From Panicum virgatum (Eukaryota > Streptophyta > Magnoliopsida > Poales > Poaceae), in the NCBI RefSeq assembly GCF_016808335.1, contig NC_053142.1, positions 5,333,638 through 5,397,637 on the forward strand: DNA of 64,000 nt, read 5' to 3'. This document shows positions 45,069-53,713 of the stretch, one piece after another. Position 1 is the stretch's first letter. Each line of letters opens with the position of its first letter. The position numbers and the translations under genes are program-made. The notes under the pieces were generated by a model. It saw only the letters and a list, made by a program, of their open reading frames with translations, did not search any database and had not been told where the DNA came from.

Positions 45069-48000
45069 CACTGTTTAAAACATGCAATTAACATAAAATG
45101 ACACGTTAAACCCCCAAAATTTTCAGTTACTTAAAAGCCCTAAATCCGTTTAAATGAGCCAAAAAGTCAACTCTCACACCTTGGCTCAAATGAACTTTTG
45201 CCCAAAACGAAAGTTGTAGAGTTTGACAAGATAAACAACTTTCGTATTCAAAGTTTTTCAAGTTATAACATGAAATTTGGAGATAACCCTGAAAAATAGT
45301 GGGTTCATTAAACTTGAATTCAAAATTTAAACTTTCAAATCGTTGCTCAAACGAAGTTTTGCCTGAAAGGAAAGTTGTAGGAATTTGAATTTTGAACAAC
45401 TTTCCTGTTCAAACTTTTTCGAGTTCCCATGGAAAATTTTGAGTTTGGATCAAGTCAAAACGTTGACTCTCTCTTTCTCCCTCGCTCTCCCTGTTCCACC
45501 CTGAGCGCGCTGGGCACTCGAGCGTGCACGCATGCGCTCGCTGCGCCACTGCCGCCCCTTCACTGCGCCTGCTGCCGCCGCGCTGCTGCCTTGCCGAGGG
45601 CGCGCCATCAACATGCGCTCGAGTGCGCACGCCCCGGACCGAGCTCGCTGCGCCTCTGCTCGGCTCCGCTGACGCTCCGCGACGCCGCCGTGGCGATAAC
45701 TGTGCACGCCAGGGCGCACGCCACGGCCGGCCTTCAATGCCACGCCGCCCGCTGCTGCCACCACGCCGCGATGCCCCCAACCCTCCTCTCTGCGCCCCTG
45801 AGCCGGCCAGTGCTGCCGCTCGGCGAGCATGCCACCGCACGCTGCGCACGCGCCGAGCTCGCTCTTCAACTACGCCCCCCTTCCTGCCGATCTCCTCCTC
45901 ACCATTTGCTTCGCCAAGGGGTGTTCCACCCTCCCGCTCCACTCCCCTTCCCTCACCAAGCCGAGCCGCGCCGCCCCAGTGCTAGAACAACGCCGCCGCC
46001 CCGCCATTGCCGCCCGCCGCTCGAGCTCGCAGCGGAGCCCCTACTCCGCCCCTCCTCGACCCAAATAAACCCCCAAGATAGCTTCCTCATGGCACCGTGA
46101 AGCTCTCCGGCCTGCCCTTGCCCTCCCTCTCACGCCGGAGCGCCGTGCTGCTACGCCGCCGACCCCGCTCCCGGCCGTCCCCGACCTTGACGAGACCACC
46201 TCCGAGTAGCGCTCGCCTCCCTCTTGCCTTTCCCCCACTTCCCCTCGCCGCTGCCTCCTCTGTTCTAGCTCCGGCCAGGGGCTTATGTGCGAGCCCCCAA
46301 ATCTTTCCAGGGGCCTAGATGCAAGATCTCGTTTTCTTTTCTTTTTGTTTTCAAAAACAGCAAACTTTTAAATTCGTTTGAAAATCGTAGAAAAATCAGA
46401 AAAATGCACACTCAACTGTTCTGGAATCCTTGCAAAGAGAACTACAACTTTTGTTACATGCACTTTTTCATTTGCTCAATATTTTTTGCTTTATTTAAAA
46501 CACAAGGAAAATATAGCTTTTATTAGATCTTAAGTTACATGCATGATCTATTGGCCATCTGTGGTCAGTGTATTACATGTTAGATGAATAACCTTGTGTA
46601 AAAGTTTAGTGGACATTAGACATGCCTACCTGTCAGTTTATATTAAATCTTGACTTATGCCTAGGTTAAATAGTTTTATTTATCTAAGTTGTTCCCATAT
46701 TATTCATGAGCTGAAACTTTTACAGTTTCCCTTTTTAAATGCATGTATTCTTCAGAAAAAGTTTGGAAATTTTTAGTTAGGTCAAAATTGTCCAAATAAT
46801 TTATGGTAGGAGGAAATGTACTAAATGATGAAAAATAGTTCCTGTGCCTGGAAAAATCTAATATTTTTACTACAGTCTTCACTTCAGTTTGGAACCATTG
46901 TTATAAATTTTAATGCTCAGAATCTTGGTCTAACAGTCTGTGGAATTTAGTTTTGATCCATGCAGCTATACTTTGTGCTATTTTTTCATGCCTTGTGTAA
47001 TGCTTAGTTAAATCTGAAATTTTTTTACAGTAGACTTATCATAAGTTGAGGAACACTCAGTAAAAATTGTAGCATCTTTACTTGTAGGGTTTGTTTTGTA
47101 TAAATGAATCTTAGTCCTAGCAGTAGCTGTTTAATGTATTTTTAATAATTATTATGCTCAATGAAAATAGCTGAAAATTTTATGGCAGGTTTGTACTTAA
47201 GTAATTGACTCTCCATAAAAATTTCATCTTCAGAAGCTATACCCATCAACAGTTTTGAATATTCCATGCTTGCACTAGAAAAGAACCTTTCTAAAAATAA
47301 CAAAACCCTCACTTACTTAATAAGAAAAAGTTAATCTAGATAATACTCTATAAATGATTGCCCAAAGATATGTAAAGAAAATATTTTATAACTCTATCGT
47401 GAATTAAATTAAGTTTGTTACCATCACAACTCACGCATATGCATTCATGTAGATTTGACTACTCTCGCTGACGGTACGTACGAGCTGGTGCCGGAGTCCG
47501 AGAGTGAGCAGCGTGAAGCTCAAGTTAATCTAACTGAAATTACTGAAGACCTGAACCAGAGTTCAGAAGAGCCCAAGGCTAGCTCTGCTCAGGAAGGCAA
47601 GCCCCGGAGCATGTCCTACCTATTTTAAATTTATGCAACTGTTTACATTCCTATCTACTTGTGCATTTAAGTTTGTAGTAATTGTTTGGAACCCTAGTTG
47701 CATAATCTTAAGTACCTATGTTTGAATACTAGTTTGTGTAGGTCGCTAGTTGGCTATGCTAATGGTTCGGTAGAAGTCGAGTGATTTCCTGTTACTCGAG
47801 AGCTCATAGGAGTTGAATGCTTACTACACACTGCAATATAAGGTTTACGGGCGGGGTTGTTGTACTTGTGATACCCCATCTGTTTAGTGAAAATGGATAA
47901 GGCCGCGGTGTGTGGTAGTGGTGGTTAAGTGTTTGAACGTACTAACCACATGTCGAGAAATATGGTAATCGGTAAGCTTAAGTACCTGATCGGACCGGGG

Positions 48001-49045
48001 AGTGGACTTTTCCCTCACCCACTTGGAATGTTGTTTCTCATGCGGCCACATGCGGGTGCAAGCGTGGTCACGACCCGGCGTCGACCGTGGCGTGGGGCTC
48101 TTGTAGTCGAAGGGGGTGACCCTGATCCACGAGCCGGAAAGAAAGGGGAAATGTTGCGTGGGGACTGGGTTCCCATGCGTGTGCTTAGGTCTGCCTAGCC
48201 AGGTTAACAAATTCGATTTGAATCGTCCGCCTCTCACGGATATTGGGACTGCTTAACCCTTTTGCCACATAGAGTACGAAGTGGAACAATGATGATGAGG
48301 AATATGGTTGAATGATGAAAAATAATTATTTTTCACCATATATGCTATCGGATAGATGCTAATGTAGAATGGTTATTCGAACTAGAACTTGAAAGCTAAA
48401 ATCTGAAAATAAGGACTTACTCGTAATTGCTTTTCGGCAAAAACAAACCCCTCAAGCCAAAAGCCTTGCATGTCTAGTTAGAGGGCTAAGTATATCCTAG
48501 TCGGGTAAGCCTTGCTGAGTATTAGTATACTCAGCCTTGCTTGTGGCTCAAATTTGATTTCAGGTGATATGTTTGAAGATCAAATAGCTAGCTTGACTTG
48601 GCCGTGTACTTTGCCTCCTGGTTGGTCGGTGGAGTGGGATACGACTCCGGCCAACGATGACAATGCCGAGTGATGTCATGTACGGGCTTCATCATGACAT
48701 CTTGTATCGTCGTTTAGAACTCGCTTTATTTCCGCTGTAGTTGAACTCTGAACTTCTTTCAATTTGAACTTCAAGTATCTTTCTGAGATTTCGAACTTGG
48801 TTTGTAATAGTTAAGTTAAGACTCTGTAATGTAATGTATTTGTGAAATGTTGTACTCTCTGGACTCACCTTCGTGTGGGTTGCTTGTAAGCTTTGGGTTC
48901 GATCGACGCTCAGGTGGATTCTTCGGGACTTTACCCGACAGCCCTACCCGCGGATTACTCCGTTCGAAGTGCGTATTAGCCGGGATTACCTTTATGGTGA
49001 TGGTTAGCGCACTTGAGCCGGATTAATTTGGGCGGTGCTGCCACA
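45048..49045 (+). repeat. Right LTR of the Tekay-type element (4.0 kb)
   Basis: Starts TGTAACACC and ends CTGCCACA. It contains the 45325-46481 segment missing from the left LTR; the middle of that segment (about 45,480-46,270) is GC-rich with overlapping open frames on both strands that look like composition artefacts. It represents the fuller ancestral LTR. Confidence 0.88.
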
Positions 49046-49722
49046 ACCCGGTGCCAATTGTCCTCCACTAGGTCGGTCGAAGGCCAAAGGTACCCTTTGC
49101 TATTGCAGCCGGTACCGATGGGTCGGTACCCATCGGTACCGGCTGCAACAGCAGCTGGTACCTTTGGCCTAGACCGATGGCCCGTTTTCTAGTAGTGCTC
49201 CCAGATTCAAGTGAAGAGCACAAGCTCAAGCCCGACCATACGCCCACGTCCGGACACTGCACAGTCTTGGATGGAGGCAGTCTAGGTTTTTTCAGTTTCA
49301 TGCGCTGTTCATTGATTTTTACATATGTTTGCTTTGCATTGTAAGATTGCGGTGAAATATTATAGGCCCAGCTGGTAGAAGAGAGGAGGCTACGGGAGGA
49401 GATGGCACAGAGGATGGAGGCCGATTAATAGAGGATGGAGGCCGAGCGACAAGCCGAGTGGTAGAGGATGGAGCAGATGTTTCAGTGGATGCAAAGTCTT
49501 AGCGAGAGGATGGGTCAACCTCTGCCACCGATCATATTCCCTGCTCCACCTCCTCCTACTGGCACTCCTGTGAGTATGAATGATTTAGTTTGTATGTTCC
49601 TACCTTAAATCTTGTCTCACACATGCAATTTCTTCTCCTTTGTGCAGAATCAATCGGCGGCATCGAATGATGGGCCTCAAGATCCAGATTTGTCGCCGTC
49701 GCAGCAGTGGCCACATCAGTGA

Positions 49723-49934
49723 CTAACTGCATTTCAATTTGTACTTGTATGGACTTGCTTGCATTTCAATTTGCATTTGTGGACTATTTTTGCTTGTGGA
49801 TGAACGATACTAAATTTTATTTGTATTTGTGGATTACTTGTGACTATATGAACTGCCTATTATGCTTATTGTGATATAAGTATGATGCCTGTGTTGTCTA
49901 TTTGAGTAGGGTACCATATACATGACCAAATAAT
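49723..49934. other. 3' flank of the Transposase_24 gene inside the outer CACTA
   Basis: AT-rich and without a gene. It contains a near-repeat of TTTCAATTTG-TTGTG phrases and leads into the right subterminal repeat block. Confidence 0.5.
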
Positions 49935-50436
49935 AAGAACCGAGAAAAATAGGGAGATTTACCGTGTGCTACACTCGGTAAACAGGCCCTTTGCCGAGGC
50001 ATTTTCTGTGCAGCCTGGGCACAATCTTTGCCATGGGCCCAAGGCTTTGCCGAGTGTCTGTGCTAGTGCACTCGGCAAAGCCTTGAAAGTTGCCGAGTGT
50101 CATGGCCATGACACTCAGCAAATATCAATGCTTTGCCTAGTGTTTTCTCTAGAACACTCGGCAAACAATAAGACTTTGCCGAGTGCCTCGCCGTCACGGC
50201 ACATGGCAAAGCCGCCGCCAGCGTCACTTGGCCGTCCCCCTAACCTTTTTTTTTTTTGCTGAGAGCCTTTACAGCACTCGGAGTGCCCGACAGAAAGCAC
50301 TTGCAGGTCTTTGCCATCTCTTTGGTTGCTGTGTCAGATTTGCCGAGGGTGACACACAGCAAAGACTTTGCCAAGTGTATTACGGGTGTTGCCTAGTGCC
50401 TGTAGCACTCGGCAAATACCCTGTATCCCCGTAGTA
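49935..50436. promoter_or_regulatory. Right subterminal repeat array of the outer CACTA
   Basis: About fifteen copies, in both orientations, of a TTTGCCGAGTG-like motif. The matching left-end array (19715-19830) has four or five. By analogy with En/Spm these are sites for the accessory transposase. A T-run (50,247-50,257) interrupts it. Confidence 0.7.
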
Positions 50437-50741
50437 AATATGTACCCTAAACTAGTTTAGATGATTGATCACACGTTTAAAAAGAAAAGAAAATGAAATG
50501 AATTTGCTGGTCCATCCAGGGCAACGGATGTTCACTTTGTATTAAGCGATCACAATATTCCGAGGATATATGCGCAAAGCCACTATTTTTCTTCCTCGCT
50601 ATTTCTTAATTTCTTCTACAATATTTCTTTCTGTTCCATTTTGTGGCATTTTTTACCTAAGAAATGAGATCAATTTGTAACGTATTATTATACACATCAG
50701 CCGAGCCAAGCCCGGTACTGAAATTTGAAGAATGCATGAAC
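50437..50741. other. Host sequence right of the outer CACTA
   Basis: Starts with the AAT duplication. AT-rich, no coding frame; it is downstream of the NBS-LRR fragment on the minus strand. Confidence 0.5.
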
Positions 50742-51104
50742 TTATACAAACAAATTGACAAAAAATGAATCAGCCAATAAATAAGATGCGGAGATAAATT
50801 GTATCCACAGCAAACAATCAGAAAAAGGAGAATCGTGGTTTATGGATGATGAGGATGCACTAGTGACTAGTTCTCGTATATAAGTGATCTTCCACATGTC
50901 CACAGGTGGGATATGGGAGATCAAGTGCCAATCCTCCCCCTCTCCTTTCCTGCAGCGTCGCTGTTGCTGCAGTTTAGGGCAACGAATGATCTCAAGTTCT
51001 TGGTGATAATTGAGGTGTTTCATGGAGCTCGGAAAAGATGCAAGGCTGGGGCATGTCGCAATCTTAAGCTGACGAAGCTCATGTTGGAGACGCCCAGGAA
51101 TCAC
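50742..51104 (-). pseudogene. NBS-LRR resistance protein, C-terminal LRR fragment
   Basis: The minus strand reads LRQLKIATCPSLASFPSSMKHL, ELEIIRCPKLQQ and then RCRKGEGEDWHLISHIPPVDM. The last phrase is the typical end of grass CC-NBS-LRR (RGA-type) proteins: final leucine-rich repeats followed by GEDWxxIxHIP. A frame adjustment is needed around QQQRRC. No NB-ARC, coiled coil or upstream repeats are present, since a different repeated sequence starts at 51141. It is an isolated gene tail. Such proteins are intracellular immune receptors; this piece is not functional. Confidence 0.6.
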
Positions 51105-51140
51105 TCAAGCACTCACCGGCACACTGGAACACAATGACGA

Positions 51141-51533
51141 GCTCGAGCAGGCAATAACGGTGACGAACGCCGTGGCCGCCGCAACGGCCTGTATCTTAGC
51201 TAGTTTATTCACTGGACTTGGCAAAGATTATAAAGGAGCACCCGGGCTTAAGTAGACACCGGAGCTAACCTCCACATCCTGTTCTCGTGCCAATTTCCGA
51301 GGGACCCGCTCAGCGATGTCGCGGTGAGCCGCATGCTCGAGCAGGCAATAATGGCGATGAACACAGCGGCCTCCGCAACGGCTGGCCTGTATCTTAGCTA
51401 CTTTATTCACTGGACTTGGCAAAGATTACAGAGGAGCATTGGGGCTTAAGTACACACCGGAGCTCACCTCCACATCCTGCTCTCGCACCAATTTCCATGG
51501 CACCCGCTCAGCGACGTCGCGGTGAGCCGCATG
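51141..51533. repeat. Tandem duplication of about 195 bp
   Basis: Copy 1 is 51141-51334 and copy 2 is 51335-51533. Both start GCTCGAGCAGGCAATAA and share TTTATTCACTGGACTTGGCAA and GTCGCGGTGAGCCGCATGCTCGA, with roughly 10-15% differences. Open frames on either strand are short and match no family I recognise; it could be a duplicated exon of a lost gene. Confidence 0.85.
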
Positions 51534-51771
51534 CTCGACCCGCACGCCACGGCCTCTTCCGCTTGGACCGGTGCCGCACACACGTCCTCCTAACCTACAC
51601 GACTCTATGAACACAGCAGCCTGCAGGGTGCAACAAACATGCGTACGTCCTCCACCTAGACCTGGACTCAACTAACATGGCAACAACCTTGCAAATCTAC
51701 TGGACCTGGGCTCGAACGAACACACTGATTAAGCCGGACAGTAACACGACACGATGCACATGGTGCAACAC
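51534..51771. other. Spacer between the tandem duplication and the SIRE element
   Basis: No supported gene. It ends in AACAC (51767-51771), the presumed left target duplication of the SIRE element; the right partner is lost. Confidence 0.4.
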
Positions 51772-53248
51772 TGGAAGGAATCGTGCACTCGTAGCCTAAG
51801 AAGGAGAGGGGGTGAATTAGGCGACTTAAAGCCTTAACCTATGACTCCAACTAGTTTGCACAAAACTTAAGCTAAAACATGTTATCTAAATGTGCAACTA
51901 TGGTTCATCTAGTGTGAAACCCTCGTCCCAAAGAGGTTTGCAACCTATAGCCAAACCTAACAAAATACTACACTAAGAATGTAAAGGCACACAAGTTGCA
52001 AGAAATAAATGCGGAAGCTTAAATAGGGATGAGAGGAAGCAAACTCTTGACGCGAGATTTATCCCGTGGTTCGGTTAGCCACAAAGGCACTCCTACTCCA
52101 TGTTGTTGAAGCACCCACTAAGAGTATCGCTTTGCGGCAATTAAGTCTTTTCCGGGAATACCAAGTCACCACGGTCATCTTGATCCCGTTTTCCACTAAG
52201 GAGCTTCTCCATAAAAGATGGGGGTCTCCACGTCCCCCGCACAAAGCTTGTCGACGCCGCTCCACACCAAGTCGGATGGTCGTTGATGTGCCGGCGAGCC
52301 ACCAATGCTTCAAGGGGCCGGCACACCGAGATACAAGATTGGTTCACTCTAGAACCACAGCACAAGGCACAACACCTTTCTCTCACACTCTCTCAAGAGC
52401 TAATCCTAGTACTAACACTCAAAAAGCTTGTGCTAAACCTAAGAATTTGATCAAGTAGCTCTTTGGTTGGCTTGGAGAACTTCTCAAGTGTGGGTATAGC
52501 TTCTCAGGACTCCAGCAACTCCAAAATGGCCGGGATGAGGCATATATATAGGCTACCAAATCCATAGAGCTGTTGCTCCAACGGCTAGCAAAAACTAGCA
52601 CATCATCGGTTAAACCGATGCCTATGCCTGAGGGGCATCGGTTAAACCGGTCACCCTAACCCAGCACATAGCCGTTGGGTCTTCTGACAGCTGACGTAGC
52701 AGCCACCGGTTAAAATGGTGCATTACACCGATGCCCATCGGTTCATCCGGTGCTGAAGAGATCTGCCTCAACTTCCACACAGTGCTGACGTCATTGCACC
52801 GACGCCTTCCTCCGACGCCTCGTCGGTTTAACCGGTGCTGAAGACTTGGCTTCTTGCCTCGCGACATGCTCTCTGGACAATGCTCCGATGCATGCACCAA
52901 CGCCACTATGTTGTACCATCAGTTTAATCGGTGGTTAGCGATTTTCTTCCCTTGGCTTGCAGACACACACAGAATCGCCCCAGTACTAAGCACTTGGTTA
53001 AACCGGCGCGGGGTCATCGGTTTAACCGGTGCTGTGTCGGTCTAACCGGTGCAACTGATTCCTGCAGAACTCGTCCAATTCAACATTTCTTTGAGTTCTT
53101 TCTTCGTGTTTTACTTTGATAGGGCTTTTTACTTCATCCTTGGGATCTAGAAAGATTCACTTGACAAACTCATTAGTCCCATTGATTGCATTGTCATTTG
53201 ACCACCAAAATCACAAGAAGATGGCCTAATAGGGTCCTATTCGTTACA
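51772..53248 (-). repeat. 3' LTR of the SIRE-type element (1.48 kb)
   Basis: On the minus strand it starts TGTAACGAATAGGACC (53248) and ends CACGATTCCTTCCA (51772). Its first 350 bases on the plus strand match the truncated 5' LTR at 59361-59711. It contains several GGTTAAACCGGTG-type phrases at 52600-53050. Confidence 0.88.
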
Positions 53249-53265
53249 ATCTCCCTGATGAGCCC

Positions 53266-53529
53266 ATGGCGCCTCAAATTATTGATACTGAAAATTATTA
53301 TGTCAATTCAAATAAATCAATTGGTGATTTTTCGAAGTCTTCTGGTATTCGGTTTGGGGGTTTCTCTCTGGTTGAAAAATACATCAAGAGAAATAAAGGA
53401 ATATGTGCTTCTGATGTACCTCCATCCAGTATACTTTCCATTGGAGCTAATTTGCGCCAAAAGCAAGAGATGAAGTCTAGAAGATTTATTCACATTGGAA
53501 GCGTTGCCGTGGAGATTAATGAAGCTTGA
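53266..53529 (+). CDS. Unrecognised 87-codon frame at the start of the TGAT...ATCA insertion
   Basis: ATG at 53266, ten bases inside the insertion, to TGA at 53527-53529. The text has normal protein-like composition and a basic end (NLRQKQEMKSRRFIHIGSVAVEI). The RFIHIGSV phrase is loosely reminiscent of the conserved strand in plant pararetrovirus movement proteins, which would make this a fragment of an endogenous viral or retroelement gene. That resemblance is short and could be chance. It is too small for a complete gene of that kind and stops before the family's core would end. Confidence 0.3.
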   Translation: MAPQIIDTENYYVNSNKSIGDFSKSSGIRFGGFSLVEKYIKRNKGICASDVPPSSILSIGANLRQKQEMKSRRFIHIGSVAVEINEA

Positions 53530-53713
53530 CATGATTAGCATCCTTGCTGCATGTGAGGCCTAGCGTGATAACGTTTTTATCTTTGCATTGGAGTCTGTTT
53601 TGTTTTCTTTGTGTGTGAGTCGGACCTGGTCTGTCAGGTTAAGCCTGTTTAGCAGGCCCAACTTTTGCATGTTGAGTTTGTGCCTGCGCACACAGAGTAG
53701 GGGGGGGGGGGGG

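Larger units (their letters stand above)
34631..49045 (+). mobile_element. Ty3/gypsy chromovirus, Tekay-type, full structure
   Basis: The order is: left LTR (34631-37452), methionine-type primer site (37455-37467), leader with a 130-bp duplication, an extra ORF (38992-39672), gag-pol (40524-45068), polypurine tract (45035-45047), right LTR (45048-49045). The chromodomain behind integrase plus LTRs of up to 4 kb point to the Tekay/Del clade of chromoviruses. It is inserted in the subterminal region of the inner CACTA, whose ACCCGGTGC hairpins lie on both sides. No clean 5-bp target duplication is seen because the first 19 bases of the left LTR do not match the right LTR. Confidence 0.88.
25640..49197 (-). 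mobile_element. Inner CACTA element (about 9.1 kb without its gypsy insert)
   Basis: The left end reads CACTACTAGAAAACAGGCC and the right end, on the minus strand, CACTACTAGAAAACGGGCC. The target duplication is CGC (25637-25639) versus CTC (49198-49200); the original codons (T-L-S-Q) imply CTC, so the left copy carries one mutation. Subterminal ACCGGTTGG/CCAACCGGT hairpins occur at both ends (25,660-25,880; 34,565-34,630 plus 49,046-49,190). Genes run on the minus strand: a TNP2 deletion derivative (33434-34390) and then a Ulp1-type protease gene (26181-29769). It belongs to a different CACTA family from the outer element. Confidence 0.88.
23963..49722 (+). pseudogene. Transposase_24 (Ptta/En/Spm) gene of the outer CACTA, split by the inner CACTA
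   Basis: The first exon from ATG 23963 is rich in GR/GK repeats and an acidic run (24,180-24,300). Later exons carry LCRLHFPGMVAFGGSM, MVFPNKAERVVAELW, DFYRCQEGYENWVASVAHRA and KHGRYWIGDSTFDTATTPTL, reaching 25639. The frame resumes at 49198 as QIQVKSTSSSPTIRP; removing the insert gives PTLSQIQVKSTSS, the normal family phrase. A final exon with MEAERQAEWQRMEQMFQWMQ-like coiled coil and a proline-rich end stops at 49722. The family is thought to encode the DNA-binding accessory protein of plant CACTA elements. In-frame stops (for example a TGA in place of CGA near 24,045 and a TAG near 24,640) show it decayed besides being split. Confidence 0.75.
19700..50436 (+). mobile_element. Outer CACTA (En/Spm) element, expanded to 30.7 kb by nested insertions
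   Basis: The left end reads CACTACCGGAAACCGG. The right end reads, on the minus strand, TACTACGGGGATACAGG, with the first base mutated. The 3-bp duplication AAT flanks both sides (19697-19699, 50437-50439). Subterminal regions at both ends are rich in TTTGCCGAGTG and its complement. Its own genes run on the plus strand: a TNP2 C-terminal remnant with DUF4216, then a Transposase_24 gene. The catalytic Transposase_21 part is missing, so it is non-autonomous. Without the inner CACTA and the probable solo LTR it would be about 4.7 kb. Confidence 0.85.

Noticed and set aside
45409..46100. Frames on both strands inside the right gypsy LTR
   Set aside because: Located in LTR sequence and missing from the left LTR; composition-driven.
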